Below the pieces are notes generated by a model, which had not been told where the DNA came from, did not search any database, and saw nothing but the letters and a program-made list of their open reading frames with translations. The translations under genes were made by a program, and so were the position numbers. A stretch of 64,000 nucleotides of DNA from Sphingomonas hankookensis (GTDB lineage: Bacteria; Pseudomonadota; Alphaproteobacteria; Sphingomonadales; Sphingomonadaceae), in NCBI RefSeq assembly GCF_022664465.1, contig NZ_JAKREV010000003.1, positions 62,001 to 126,000 of the forward strand, read 5' to 3'. This document shows positions 25,100-34,141 of this stretch, piece by piece. Position 1 is the first letter of the stretch. Each line of letters starts with the position of its first letter.

Positions 25100-28000
25100 A
25101 TGGGTTTCCGCAACATATCGGCGTGGTCAATCCGCAACCCGGTACCGCCACTGGTGCTGTTCCTCGCGCTGACGCTGGCGGGGATCGTCAGCTTCATGCG
25201 GATGGACGTGAACCAGGATCCGGACATCGAATTTCCGGTGGCGATCGTCGTCATCAGCCAGCCGGGCGCCGCCCCCACCGAACTCGAAACGCAGGTGACG
25301 CAGCGGGTCGAAGCCGCCGTGCGCGCCTTGCAGGGCATCGACCAGATCGAATCGAGCGTCACCGAAGGCAGCTCGACCACCGTCATCCAGCTCGATATCG
25401 GCACGCCGATCGACCGCGCGGTCAACGACGTGCGCGAGGCGGTGAACCAGATTCGCAGCCAGTTGCCCGACGGCATCCTCGAACCGCAGGTCTATCGCGC
25501 CAACACCACCGATTCGGACATCGCGTCATGGACCGCGATCGCCGACGACATGACCCCGGAACAGCTCAGCTGGTACGTCGACAATACCGTTGCCAAGGAA
25601 TTGCTGGCGATCAGCGGGATGGCGACCGTCGAACGCGTCGGCGGCGTCGACCGCGAAATCCGCGTCACGCTCGATCCGGCACGGTTGCAGGCGCAGGGGC
25701 TGACCGCGAGCCAAGTTAACCAGGCGCTGCGTCAGGTCAATCTGAACGCCGCGGGCGGACAGGCGGAGATCGCCGGATCGCAGCAGTCGGTCCGCGTGCT
25801 GGGCAATGCCGCCACCGCCTATGCCCTGTCGCAGACGCAGGTGCCGGTCGCCGGCGGGCGGTCGGTGCGGCTGGCGGATATCGCCGATGTCCGTGACGCC
25901 TATGCCGAACCCAAGAGCCGCGCTGAATATAATGGCCGCGCGGTGCTGGCGTTCGACATCAAGCGCGCCAAGGGTGCGTCCGACGTCACCGTGTTCCACG
26001 AGGCGGAAAAGCGCCTCGCCGACCTTGAGAAGCGCAACCCGCAGGTCCGTTTCGCGCTGTTGTCCAATTCGGTGAAGTTCACCGAAATCCAGTATCATTC
26101 GGCAATGAACGCAATGGTCGAGGGCGCGCTGCTCGCGATCATCGTGGTCTTCATCTTCCTGCGCGACTGGCGCGCGACGCTGATCTCCGCCCTCGCCATC
26201 CCGCTGTCGGCGATCCCCGCCTTCTGGTTCATGGAGATGATGGACTTCACGCTGAACCAGATGACGCTGCTGGCGCTCAGTCTGGTCGCGGGCGTGCTGG
26301 TCGACGATGCGATCGTGGAGATCGAGAATATCGTGCGCCACATGCGGATGGGCAAATCCGCCTATCAGGCGTCGATCGACGCGGCGGACGAGATCGGCAT
26401 CGCCGTGCTGGCGACGACCATGGCGATCGTCGCCGTCTTCCTGCCGGTCGGGCTGATGCCGGGCATTTCCGGCCAGTTCTTCAAGAATTTCGGCCTGACC
26501 GTCGTCGCATCGGTGCTGATGAGCCTTGCCGTCGCGCGCCTCATCACGCCGATGATCGCCGCCTATTTCCTGAAGGCGCACGGGTCGGCCAGCCATGGCG
26601 AGGGCTGGCTGATGGACCGTTACATGGGCGTGCTGCGCTGGACGCTGCGTCACCGCTGGTCGACGATCGTCGGCGCGGTCGCGGCGCTGGCGCTGACCGT
26701 CGTCATGTTCATGATCCTGCCGCAGACGTTCCAGCCGCCGCAGGATCGCGAACGGGTGACCGCCAGCGTCGAAATGGTGCCGGGCACCACGCTGGAACAG
26801 ACCGCCGCCGTCGTGAAGCGGGTCGAGACGTTGCTCGCCGGACAACCGCTGGTGAAGTCGGTCTATTCGTCGAGCTATGCCGGCAATGGCCGCGTGACCG
26901 CCGAACTAATCGACAAGCCGAGCTTCGGCGAACGCGTGCGCCACACTTTCGGCCTGCTCGACGATGCGTCGTACGATGCGATGCGGTCGGTCAAGAGCAC
27001 CGAGTTCGAACGTGGCCTCGCGCCGCAGTTGGCAGCGATCCCCGATGCGCGGGTGTCGTTCCGGTCGCAGTTCGGCTGGGGCGGCAGCAGCCGCGACCTG
27101 TCGGTCACGCTGGGCGGTGATGATCCGGTCAAGCTGAACGAAACCGCGAACCAGCTGGTCAAGGAGATGGAAAAGCTGCCGATGATCGTCGCACCGCGCG
27201 TGTCGGGCGACCTGAAGCGGCCGGAAATCATCATCCGCCCACGCAGCGACCTGGCCGCCAGCCTCGGCGTGACCACCGCCGCGCTGTCGGGCGCGATCCG
27301 CATCGCGACGCTGGGTGACATCGACCAGAACAGCGCGCGCTTCTCGCTGTCCGACCGGCAGATTCCGATCCGCGTCGCGCTGTCGCGCGATGCCCGCTCG
27401 CGGCTGTCGACGATCCAGAACCTGCCGGTGCCGACCGCGACCGGCGGATCGGTGCCGCTGTCGGTGGTGGCCGATATCGGCTTCGGCGCCGGCCCGACCA
27501 AGATCGACCGGATCAACCAGCAGCGTCGCCTCGTCGTCGGGGCCGATTTGGCGCCCGGCGTCGTGACCGGCGTCGCGCAAAAGGCGATCCACGACCTGCC
27601 GACCATGAAGAACCTGCCGCTGGGCGTCACCGAACTGACCGTCGGTCAGGCGAAGTGGCAGGGCGAGATGATCCAGAACTTCATCGTCGCGGTGATCTCC
27701 GGCATCTTCCTCGTCTTCGGCGTGCTGGTGTTGCTCTACAAGCGGGTGATGCCGCCGTTCGTGAACATGGGGTCGCTGTTGCTGGCCCCGCTGGGTGGGC
27801 TGCTGGCGCTGTGGGTGACGGGCAATCCCATCTCGATGCCGGTCTATATCGGGCTGCTGATGCTGCTCGGCATCGTCGCCAAGAACTCGATCCTGCTGAT
27901 CGACTTCGCGCTGGAGGAGATGGACAAGGGCGTCGACAAGGAGGTCGCGATCCTCGACGCCGGGCACAAGCGTGCGCAGCCGATCGTGATGACCACGGTC

Positions 28001-28300
28001 GCGATGGTCGCGGGCATGGTGCCGACCGCGCTGGCGCTGTCGGGCGATTCGTCGTTCCGCGGGCCGATGGGCATCACCGTGATCGGCGGGCTGACGCTGT
28101 CGACGCTGCTGACGCTGCTGATCGTGCCGGGCGCGTTCAGCCTCGCGGTCGGGCTGGAACGCTGGGTCGGCCCGCGCCTTTCGCGGCGGCTGCTCACCTA
28201 TCGTCCGGGCGATGCCGACGGGCTGGCGATCGACCACAAGCCGGGCGCACCGTTGCCGCCACCGGGCGACGGGCCGAAGTCGCTGCCGGCGGCGGAGTGA
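25100..28300 (+). CDS. RND-family efflux pump, inner-membrane subunit
   Basis: A 1066-residue AcrB/MexB-like transporter with twelve membrane segments and two large periplasmic loops. The first helix (PPLVLFLALTLAGIVSF) is followed by the usual RMDVNQDPDIEFP; the proton-relay helix 4 has the double Asp in LVAGVLVDDAIVEIENIVRH; helix 10 has a Lys in LLGIVAKNSILLIDFA. The pattern LPDGILEPQV and GRAVLAFDIKRAKGA resemble the hydrophobe/amphiphile branch. The substrate is unknown. Outer-membrane factor and regulator are not in the window. Confidence 0.92.
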   Translation: MGFRNISAWSIRNPVPPLVLFLALTLAGIVSFMRMDVNQDPDIEFPVAIVVISQPGAAPTELETQVTQRVEAAVRALQGIDQIESSVTEGSSTTVIQLDIGTPIDRAVNDVREAVNQIRSQLPDGILEPQVYRANTTDSDIASWTAIADDMTPEQLSWYVDNTVAKELLAISGMATVERVGGVDREIRVTLDPARLQAQGLTASQVNQALRQVNLNAAGGQAEIAGSQQSVRVLGNAATAYALSQTQVPVAGGRSVRLADIADVRDAYAEPKSRAEYNGRAVLAFDIKRAKGASDVTVFHEAEKRLADLEKRNPQVRFALLSNSVKFTEIQYHSAMNAMVEGALLAIIVVFIFLRDWRATLISALAIPLSAIPAFWFMEMMDFTLNQMTLLALSLVAGVLVDDAIVEIENIVRHMRMGKSAYQASIDAADEIGIAVLATTMAIVAVFLPVGLMPGISGQFFKNFGLTVVASVLMSLAVARLITPMIAAYFLKAHGSASHGEGWLMDRYMGVLRWTLRHRWSTIVGAVAALALTVVMFMILPQTFQPPQDRERVTASVEMVPGTTLEQTAAVVKRVETLLAGQPLVKSVYSSSYAGNGRVTAELIDKPSFGERVRHTFGLLDDASYDAMRSVKSTEFERGLAPQLAAIPDARVSFRSQFGWGGSSRDLSVTLGGDDPVKLNETANQLVKEMEKLPMIVAPRVSGDLKRPEIIIRPRSDLAASLGVTTAALSGAIRIATLGDIDQNSARFSLSDRQIPIRVALSRDARSRLSTIQNLPVPTATGGSVPLSVVADIGFGAGPTKIDRINQQRRLVVGADLAPGVVTGVAQKAIHDLPTMKNLPLGVTELTVGQAKWQGEMIQNFIVAVISGIFLVFGVLVLLYKRVMPPFVNMGSLLLAPLGGLLALWVTGNPISMPVYIGLLMLLGIVAKNSILLIDFALEEMDKGVDKEVAILDAGHKRAQPIVMTTVAMVAGMVPTALALSGDSSFRGPMGITVIGGLTLSTLLTLLIVPGAFSLAVGLERWVGPRLSRRLLTYRPGDADGLAIDHKPGAPLPPPGDGPKSLPAAE

Positions 28301-28310
28301 TGTAACTACC

Positions 28311-28387
28311 CCGTTCGGTTCGAGAAGCGTCTGTCGAGAATGCGGTGCCTGGAGGCGGCCGGTTCTCGACAAGCTCGAACCGAACGG
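28311..28387. repeat. Interspersed repeat family B (B4, short form)
   Basis: Terminal CCGTTCGGTTCGAG and CTCGAACCGAACGG are perfect complements; the centre is about 20 bases shorter than in B1. It lies with C3 in the 320-base gap 28301-28620, where no gene is seen. Confidence 0.8.
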
Positions 28388-28413
28388 CGGGCCAGTATTT
28401 CTTCACGCCAAAA

Positions 28414-28498
28414 GCGTCACCCCAGCGGAGGCTGGGGTCTCTCCGTGATGGCGCGGGGCAGGAGCCGCAGGAGACCCCAGCCTTCGCTGGGGTGACGG
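28414..28498. repeat. Interspersed palindromic repeat, family C (C3)
   Basis: GCGTCACCCCAGCGGAGGCTGG at the left and CCAGCCTTCGCTGGGGTGACG at the right, directly after B4. Confidence 0.8.
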
Positions 28499-28620
28499 CT
28501 GAGGCTGAAAGGTGACGTTCTGCGCGAGGTAACGCTCGCAGTCACCGATTTCGCTTACCCGCGCCTACTTCCCGCCCCCACCCTATTGAACTTTCCCCGC
28601 GCCCGGCGATTGTTTCGGGA

Positions 28621-29886
28621 ATGGCATTATCCCCAAGCATCGTCCGCGGCAGCGATGCGGTTCCCGTCGGGCTTACCCGGATGCGACGTCTCGCCACGTT
28701 CATGCTCGTGGCGATGGCAGCGCTGTTCCTGTTGTCGCGGCGGATGGAGGGGGTGCATCCCGCGTGGGGCTTTGTGCAAGCCTTTGCCGAGGCGGCGATG
28801 GTCGGCGGCCTTGCCGACTGGTTCGCGGTCACCGCGCTGTTCCGCCATCCGCTGGGCCTGCCGATCCCGCATACCGCGATCATTCCGCGCAACAAGGATC
28901 GGATCGGCGATACGCTGGCGCTGTTCCTGCGCGACAATTTCCTGACCGCGCATGTCGTCGCCCGGCGGATGCACCGGGTCGATGCGGCCGGTGCGGCGGG
29001 CAAGTGGCTGAGCGATCCGGCGGCGCGCAGCGGGCGGCTGCGCCACGGGGCGTCGCGCCTCGCGGTCAACGTGCTCGAAGGGCTCGACCCCGATCAGTTC
29101 GGCACGATGGTGCGCGGCGCGCTGGCCAATCGGCTGCGGGCGATGCAGGTGTCACCCGCGCTCGGCCGCACGCTGGAGGCGGCGATCGCCGACGACCGGC
29201 ATTTGCCGCTGGTCGATGCGATCATCCGCTGGACGTCCAAGACGCTTGATGCAAACGACGACCTCGTCCGCGCGATGGTGCAGAAGCGCGCCGGCGCGGT
29301 GCTGCGCTGGACCGGGCTGGACGAAACGCTGGCGACGTCGGTGGTGAAGGGGCTGCACAAGATGCTGGCCGAGGTGGCGGAGGACCCCGCCCACCCCTTG
29401 CGCGCCAAGGCCAACGAAGGGCTCGCGCTGCTGGCACACGACCTGCAGCATTCCCCCGAGATGCAGGCGAAGGTCGAGCGGCTGAAGAACGACCTGATCG
29501 ACAACCCCGCGCTGGCCGGCTGGTGGATGGGGGTGTGGGAAAAGATCCGCGGCGGAATGCTGAACGCCGCGCGCAACCCCGACCGGGCGCTGGCCGGGCC
29601 GATCGGCGATGCGTTGCGCCAGCTCGGCCAGACGCTCCAGTCCGATCCGGTGTTGAAGGCCAAGGTCAACCGCTTCGTCCGTCGTGCGGTCGTCGGCGCG
29701 GTAGCGGACTATGGCGACGGCATCGTCCGGCTGGTGTCGGACACGGTGCGCGGCTGGGATGCGCAGACGATCACCGGGCGGCTGGAAAATGCGGTCGGGC
29801 GCGATCTGCAGTTCATCCGGATCAACGGGACGCTGGTTGGCGGCACGGTCGGGCTGGCGATCCATGTCGTGGATGTGTGGTTGTAA
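28621..29886 (+). CDS. DUF445 membrane-associated protein
   Basis: A 421-residue protein with an N-terminal membrane helix (ATFMLVAMAALFLLS), the family signature PAWGFVQAFAEAAMVGGLADWFAVTALFRHPLG...PHTAIIPRNKDRIGD, a long helical middle and a C-terminal hydrophobic segment (GTLVGGTVGLAIHVVDVWL). DUF445/YheB-type proteins are inner-membrane proteins of unknown function. ATG 28621 is used; ATG 28681 (MRRLATF) would give a more typical short cytoplasmic N-terminus and is a real alternative. Confidence 0.88.
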   Translation: MALSPSIVRGSDAVPVGLTRMRRLATFMLVAMAALFLLSRRMEGVHPAWGFVQAFAEAAMVGGLADWFAVTALFRHPLGLPIPHTAIIPRNKDRIGDTLALFLRDNFLTAHVVARRMHRVDAAGAAGKWLSDPAARSGRLRHGASRLAVNVLEGLDPDQFGTMVRGALANRLRAMQVSPALGRTLEAAIADDRHLPLVDAIIRWTSKTLDANDDLVRAMVQKRAGAVLRWTGLDETLATSVVKGLHKMLAEVAEDPAHPLRAKANEGLALLAHDLQHSPEMQAKVERLKNDLIDNPALAGWWMGVWEKIRGGMLNAARNPDRALAGPIGDALRQLGQTLQSDPVLKAKVNRFVRRAVVGAVADYGDGIVRLVSDTVRGWDAQTITGRLENAVGRDLQFIRINGTLVGGTVGLAIHVVDVWL

Positions 29887-29906
29887 GGGCGGTCGACAAT
29901 CGGGTT

Positions 29907-29933
29907 GTCACCCCGGGCTTGACGCGAGGTGAC
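29907..29933. repeat. Family D repeat fragment (D2)
   Basis: 'gtcaccccgggcttgacgcgaggtgac' between DUF445 and pdeM, with complementary GTCACC / GGTGAC ends. Confidence 0.55.
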
Positions 29934-30015
29934 GATGGAGTCTGTGTATTGCCGCATCTTCGATCGTTTCGCCCCCGTGGCTTGAGCCCCGCACCGGCTG
30001 CGCTATAGGCGGGCG

Positions 30016-30678
30016 ATGGTTCGCCTTTCGTTCGCCGGCCACGTCTTCGACGCCCTGTCCGCCGGTGCCCTCTACTGGCCCGATCGACGTGCGCTGCTGC
30101 TCGCCGACCTGCATTTCGAAAAGGCGAGCTGGTACGCCCAGTTCGGGCAGATGCTGCCGCCCTACGACACGCTGGAAACGCTGGCAGGGATCGAAACGGT
30201 GGTGGCGCGGACGCAGCCGGCGGAAATCTGGTGTCTGGGCGACAGTTTCCACGACGTTGGCGGGTGCGATCGGCTGTCGGAGGAAGCGCAGGCGCGGCTG
30301 CGTGCGCTGACCGGTGGCGCCGACTGGACCTGGATCACCGGCAACCACGATCGGGTCGTCGCCGATCATTGCGGCGGGCGGGTGGTCGATGAAGCGGTGG
30401 TCGACGGGCTGGTGCTGCGCCACGAAGCCGATCCGAGGGAGCTGCGGCCCGAGCTATCGGGGCATTTCCACCCCAAGCTGCGGCTGAAACTGCGCGGACG
30501 TGGCGTGTCGCGGCGGTGTTTCGTGGCGACGGCACGCAAGCTGATCCTGCCGGCGTTCGGGTCGCTGACCGGCGGGCTGGATGCGCAGCATCCCGAGATC
30601 GTGCGCGCGGTCGGCGGCGGGGCCGAAGCGCTGATCGCGCTGGAGGACCGGTTGTTGCGGTTCAAGCTGGCGGCGTAG
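30016..30678 (+). CDS. pdeM: Ligase-associated DNA damage response endonuclease PdeM
   Basis: A 220-residue calcineurin-like metallophosphoesterase with the full motif series: LLLADLHFEK (metal site I), CLGDSFHD, WITGNHD and SGHFHPK. These, with the size, match PdeM, a nuclease normally encoded beside lhr, a DNA ligase and an exonuclease. Those partners are not in this window, so here it stands alone. ATG 30016 precedes a conserved FAGHVFDALSAGALYWPD start. Confidence 0.9.
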   Translation: MVRLSFAGHVFDALSAGALYWPDRRALLLADLHFEKASWYAQFGQMLPPYDTLETLAGIETVVARTQPAEIWCLGDSFHDVGGCDRLSEEAQARLRALTGGADWTWITGNHDRVVADHCGGRVVDEAVVDGLVLRHEADPRELRPELSGHFHPKLRLKLRGRGVSRRCFVATARKLILPAFGSLTGGLDAQHPEIVRAVGGGAEALIALEDRLLRFKLAA

Positions 30679-30698
30679 GCGGCTGTTGCCGACTCACG

Positions 30699-30791
30699 CC
30701 GTACCCCGGTGGGGCGGGGTTCAGTTGGGAGACGTCGGCGACTCCATCGACAGCGCTTCCCAACTGGCCCCCGGCCTTCGCCGGGGTACGG
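30699..30791. repeat. Interspersed palindromic repeat, family F (F1)
   Basis: CCGTACCCCGG at the left is the exact complement of CCGGGGTACGG at the right; inside, TTCAGTTGGGA faces TCCCAACTGG. A half copy is at 63462. It shares the 349-base gap 30679-31027 with A3; there is no gene there. Confidence 0.7.
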
Positions 30792-30828
30792 TGGTGGCTT
30801 GGCCACTCGCAAATTACCTTCCGCCGAC

Positions 30829-30907
30829 CGTACCCCCGCGCAGGCGGGGTCCAGGGTTACGGATGGCGACACTCGTGGCTCTGGATCTCCGCCTGCGCGG
30901 GGATACC
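30829..30907. repeat. Interspersed palindromic repeat, family A (A3)
   Basis: CGTACCCCCGCGCAGGCGGGGT at the left and GGATCTCCGCCTGCGCGGGGAT at the right, downstream of the zinc-ribbon gene's stop codon. Confidence 0.75.
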
Positions 30908-31027
30908 GGTAGGCAGCGCGATGGCACTGCCCAGCGTGGTCTGTATTTCGGCTTTCGAGGGATACGCTGCTGAAACGCCGTACGCCGGAGAAGTGTCGCG
31001 TTGGCAGTGTCGCCTCCGCGGCCTTCC

Positions 31028-31843
31028 CTACAACCCCGACGCGAAACTCAGCTCGAGCTCTTTCGCATTCGCCGGCACGTCCAGCGCCGCGCTGTTGAAC
31101 GTCAGACTGCCACTCGGGCCGATCGCCCGCGTCTGCGGCTTGATCGTCCAGCTATAGACTTCGCGGTTCTGGCTGTCCTTCAGCACCGCGCGGATGTCGG
31201 GAATGCGCTGGCGGGTGCCGGTTTCGTTGAGGATTCGCCCCGACACCGCGAACAATTCGTTGCCACTCGACAACAGTCGACGTTCGGGGGTGTTGATCGC
31301 GAATTTCAGCGCGCTGTCGGCGCTCGACGCGACGGGCAGGCCCAGCTGTTCGGCGATGCCCGGCGTACCGGTGTAGAGGATACCGCCACATGCCGCGAGC
31401 ATCGCGACGCCGGCGGCGACCGCCATCGCGGTGCGGCGGCGCGCGGGATTGCGGCGCGGCACGAACGGCGCCTGATGCGCAAAGGCGTTGATCTGTTCAC
31501 CGCGCTCGGCACGCTCGGCCTCCGGATCGACATAGCGGCGCGGTTCGGCGGTGCGGGCGCGCAGCGGGGCGGCGCGCGGTGCCTCGACATAAGGCGCGTC
31601 GGCAGGTGGCTCGACCGGGGCCGGGCGGGCGCGGGGGGCGTCGGCTTCGGCCATCGCCGGCTGCGCGACGCGGGCCGGTTCGGGCGGCGGCGTCACTGCG
31701 GCGGTGGTGCCGAGGTCGAGCATCGCCGGCGGCTGGAACCAGCTATGCCGGCATCCGGCACAGCGCACCGTGCGCCCCGCCGGTCCGATCGCCGAATCGG
31801 CGACCAGATAGCGCATATGGCATTGCGTACATTCGAGGATCAT
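31028..31843 (-). CDS. Zinc-ribbon (MJ0042-type) single-pass membrane protein
   Basis: A 271-residue protein. Residues 1-40 hold a zinc ribbon with two CxxC pairs (ECTQCH and RCAGCRHSWF), the MJ0042/DUF3426 type. A long Pro/Ala/Arg linker leads to one membrane helix near residue 140 (TAMAVAAGVAMLAACGGILYTG), and the C-terminal domain (FAVSGRILNETGTRQRIPDIRAVLKDSQNREVYSW) resembles DUF3426 periplasmic folds. ATG 31843 begins the ribbon. It is divergent from ftsE with 182 bases between the starts; in many alphaproteobacteria this gene sits next to ftsEX, but its role is not established. Confidence 0.87.
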   Translation of the reverse strand: MILECTQCHMRYLVADSAIGPAGRTVRCAGCRHSWFQPPAMLDLGTTAAVTPPPEPARVAQPAMAEADAPRARPAPVEPPADAPYVEAPRAAPLRARTAEPRRYVDPEAERAERGEQINAFAHQAPFVPRRNPARRRTAMAVAAGVAMLAACGGILYTGTPGIAEQLGLPVASSADSALKFAINTPERRLLSSGNELFAVSGRILNETGTRQRIPDIRAVLKDSQNREVYSWTIKPQTRAIGPSGSLTFNSAALDVPANAKELELSFASGL

Positions 31844-32025
31844 CGCGTCCCCTGCCCCCCGGATGGGTCGCGCCGGGCCGCCGATGCGGGGCCAACGGGG
31901 CGCGACGAATAATAGCGTTGAATCTACGGCGGACCGGGCATCGATGGCAAGGCGCGATTGCGTGCCGCTTGAGACAATCGCGGCCATGTGCGATGGGCGA
32001 TGGACCGGTGGAAGCAAGGGCGTTC

Positions 32026-32727
32026 GTGGCCAGCATCGTTCAGTTCGAAAATGTCGGCCTGCGCTATGGCCAGGGGCCGGAAACGCTGAGCGACGTCAGC
32101 TTTTCGCTGCACGCCGGCACCTTTCATTTCCTGCTGGGACCATCGGGTGCGGGCAAGACGTCACTGCTGCGCCTGCTCTATCTGTCGCAGCGGCCGAGCC
32201 GCGGGGTGATCCGGCTGTTCGGCGAGGATATGGTGACCTCGCCGCGCGGGCGGCTGCCCGGCTTTCGCCGGCGGATCGGCGTGGTGTTCCAGGATTTCCG
32301 GCTGGTCCCGCATCTGTCGGCGCGCGACAATATCGCGCTGCCCCTGCGCGTCGCCGGCATGCCCGAGGAAGATATCGCCGAGCCGGTGGGCGAGATGCTC
32401 GCTTGGGTCGGGCTGACCGACCGCGCCGATGCTCGTCCGCCGACGCTGTCGGGCGGCGAGCAGCAGCGGGTGGCGATCGCGCGTGCGGTCATCAACCGGC
32501 CCGAAATCCTCGTCGCCGACGAACCGACCGGCAACGTCGATCCCGACATGGCGGAACGGTTGCTCAAGCTGTTCGCGTCGCTCAACCGCCTCGGTACGAC
32601 GGTAGTGATGGCGACGCACGACCATCATCTGCTTCACCGCGTGCCAGACGCCCGGCTGATGCGGCTGGAGCGCGGACGGCTGGCCGACCCGACCGGCATG
32701 CTGCGCTACCCCCCGGCGACGCCATAA
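32026..32727 (+). CDS. ftsE: Cell division ATP-binding protein FtsE
   Basis: A 233-residue ABC ATPase: Walker A GPSGAGKTS (about residue 40), Q-loop VVFQDFRLVPH, signature LSGGEQQRVAIARA, Walker B ILVADEPTGNVD and H-loop MATHDHHLL. FtsEX couples ATP hydrolysis to activation of septal murein hydrolases through EnvC-like proteins; an envC gene is at 13035. GTG 32026 is chosen because AAGGG lies five bases upstream and the family begins at I-V-Q-F-E-N-V; an ATG at 31993 would add 11 residues. The stop overlaps ftsX by one base. Confidence 0.93.
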   Translation: MASIVQFENVGLRYGQGPETLSDVSFSLHAGTFHFLLGPSGAGKTSLLRLLYLSQRPSRGVIRLFGEDMVTSPRGRLPGFRRRIGVVFQDFRLVPHLSARDNIALPLRVAGMPEEDIAEPVGEMLAWVGLTDRADARPPTLSGGEQQRVAIARAVINRPEILVADEPTGNVDPDMAERLLKLFASLNRLGTTVVMATHDHHLLHRVPDARLMRLERGRLADPTGMLRYPPATP

Positions 32728-33605
32728 TGCGGCGCGCAGGGGTACAACCGCTGCTCGACGACCGGCAGGGGCGGCGGGCGATGGTGTGGATCATGGCGAT
32801 CATGATCTTCCTGACGACGCTCAGCGCCGCGCTGGGCCTATCGACGCGCAATGCCGGCGCGACGCTCGACCGACAGCTGGCGGCACGGCTGACGGTGCAG
32901 GTGATCGAGGGGGACGCGGCGACCCGCGATGCGGAGACGGTGCGGCTGCTCGCCCGGCTGAAGGCGTCGGCCGATGTAGTGCGTGCCGCCGAGGTCGATC
33001 GCACGCGGCTGGCCGAGTTGCTGCGGCCATGGCTGGGCGAGGCGGGGCTCGACGCCGACCTGCCGATGCCGGCGATGATCGATGTCGATCTGCGATCGGG
33101 CGACGATGCCGCGGTGGCGCGGGTCGAGGCGCTGGCCAAGAGCGTCGGCCCCGGCATCCGCGTCGATCGCCACGCCACCTGGCTGGCCCCGGTGCGCGCG
33201 TTCGTCGGCGCGATCGGGTGGACCGCGCTCGGCCTCGTGCTGGTGATGGCCAGCGCGACCGCGGCGGTCGTGCTGCTCGTTGCGCGGGCGGGGCTTGATA
33301 CGCACCGCGGAACGATCGACATTTTGCACATGCTGGGTTCGACCGACCTTCAGATCGCGCGGCTGTTCCAGCGCCGCATCGGACAGGACACGCTGACCGG
33401 CGGCGCGATCGGCGTGCTGGCCGGCGGGCTGGTCGTGGCGGCACTGGGCGAACGCATGGCGACGCTCGATTCGCAGCTGGTCGACGGAATCACGCTCGCC
33501 CCGCTCGACTGGGCGGTGGTCGCGGTGCTGCCGTTCGCCTTCACGCTGCTGGCGATGCTGGCGGCGCGGGTCGCGGTGCTGCGGCGACTGGCGCGGGTGC
33601 TGTGA
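32727..33605 (+). CDS. ftsX: Cell division protein FtsX
   Basis: A 292-residue membrane protein with an N-terminal helix (MVWIMAIMIFLTTLSAAL), a periplasmic domain to about residue 160 and three C-terminal helices. The segment HRGTIDILHMLGSTDLQIARLFQRR is the coupling region characteristic of FtsX/MacB-type permeases. The ATG shares its first base with the ftsE stop. It is the membrane partner of FtsE and would contact an EnvC-type activator in the periplasm. Confidence 0.93.
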   Translation: MRRAGVQPLLDDRQGRRAMVWIMAIMIFLTTLSAALGLSTRNAGATLDRQLAARLTVQVIEGDAATRDAETVRLLARLKASADVVRAAEVDRTRLAELLRPWLGEAGLDADLPMPAMIDVDLRSGDDAAVARVEALAKSVGPGIRVDRHATWLAPVRAFVGAIGWTALGLVLVMASATAAVVLLVARAGLDTHRGTIDILHMLGSTDLQIARLFQRRIGQDTLTGGAIGVLAGGLVVAALGERMATLDSQLVDGITLAPLDWAVVAVLPFAFTLLAMLAARVAVLRRLARVL

Positions 33606-34141
33606 TGCGGCGGGTCCTTGCGGTGCTGCTGCTGCTCTATGCGCTGGGCTTCGCGCTGTTCGCGGTGACGCTGCCCACGCCGCTCGCCGAGCCGCAACGG
33701 ACCGACGGCGTGGTCGTGCCGACCGGCGGTCCCGGCCGGATCGAGCGCGGGCTGGCAGTGATAGAGCGCGGCGAGGCGAAGCGGATGCTGGTCACCGGCG
33801 TCGACCCCGATGTGCGTCCGGGCGAGCTGGCCGCCGCCAATGGCGCGCCGCGCCGGCTGTTCCGCTGCTGCGTCGACCTCGGCCACGAAGCCGTCGATAC
33901 CCGATCGAACGCCGACGAGACCGCCGACTGGGTGCGGCGCAACCGCTATCGCTCGGTCCGGCTGGTGACGTCGAACTGGCATATGGCGCGCGCGGCGATG
34001 GAGCTGCGCCATGCGCTGGGCAATTCGGTCGAGATCGTGCGCGATCCGGTGGCGGGCAGTCCCGGTTTCGCGCTGTTGTTCGGTGAGTATAACAAATATG
34101 TCGTGCGTGGGCTGGTGATGCGATTGGGGATCGATCTGTGA
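33605..34141 (+). CDS. YdcF/DUF218 family membrane-anchored protein
   Basis: A 178-residue protein with an N-terminal membrane anchor (VLAVLLLLYALGFALFAVTL) and the DUF218 core: DGVVVPTGGPGRIERGLAVIERGEAKRMLVTGVDP, then ADETADWVRRN..SVRLVTSNWHMARAAMELRHAL. Family members (SanA, YdcF, ElyC) act in envelope metabolism or vancomycin tolerance, but the chemistry is unresolved. It is coupled to ftsX (one-base overlap) and to plsC (GTGA overlap), so all four genes form a tight operon. Confidence 0.88.
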   Translation: MRRVLAVLLLLYALGFALFAVTLPTPLAEPQRTDGVVVPTGGPGRIERGLAVIERGEAKRMLVTGVDPDVRPGELAAANGAPRRLFRCCVDLGHEAVDTRSNADETADWVRRNRYRSVRLVTSNWHMARAAMELRHALGNSVEIVRDPVAGSPGFALLFGEYNKYVVRGLVMRLGIDL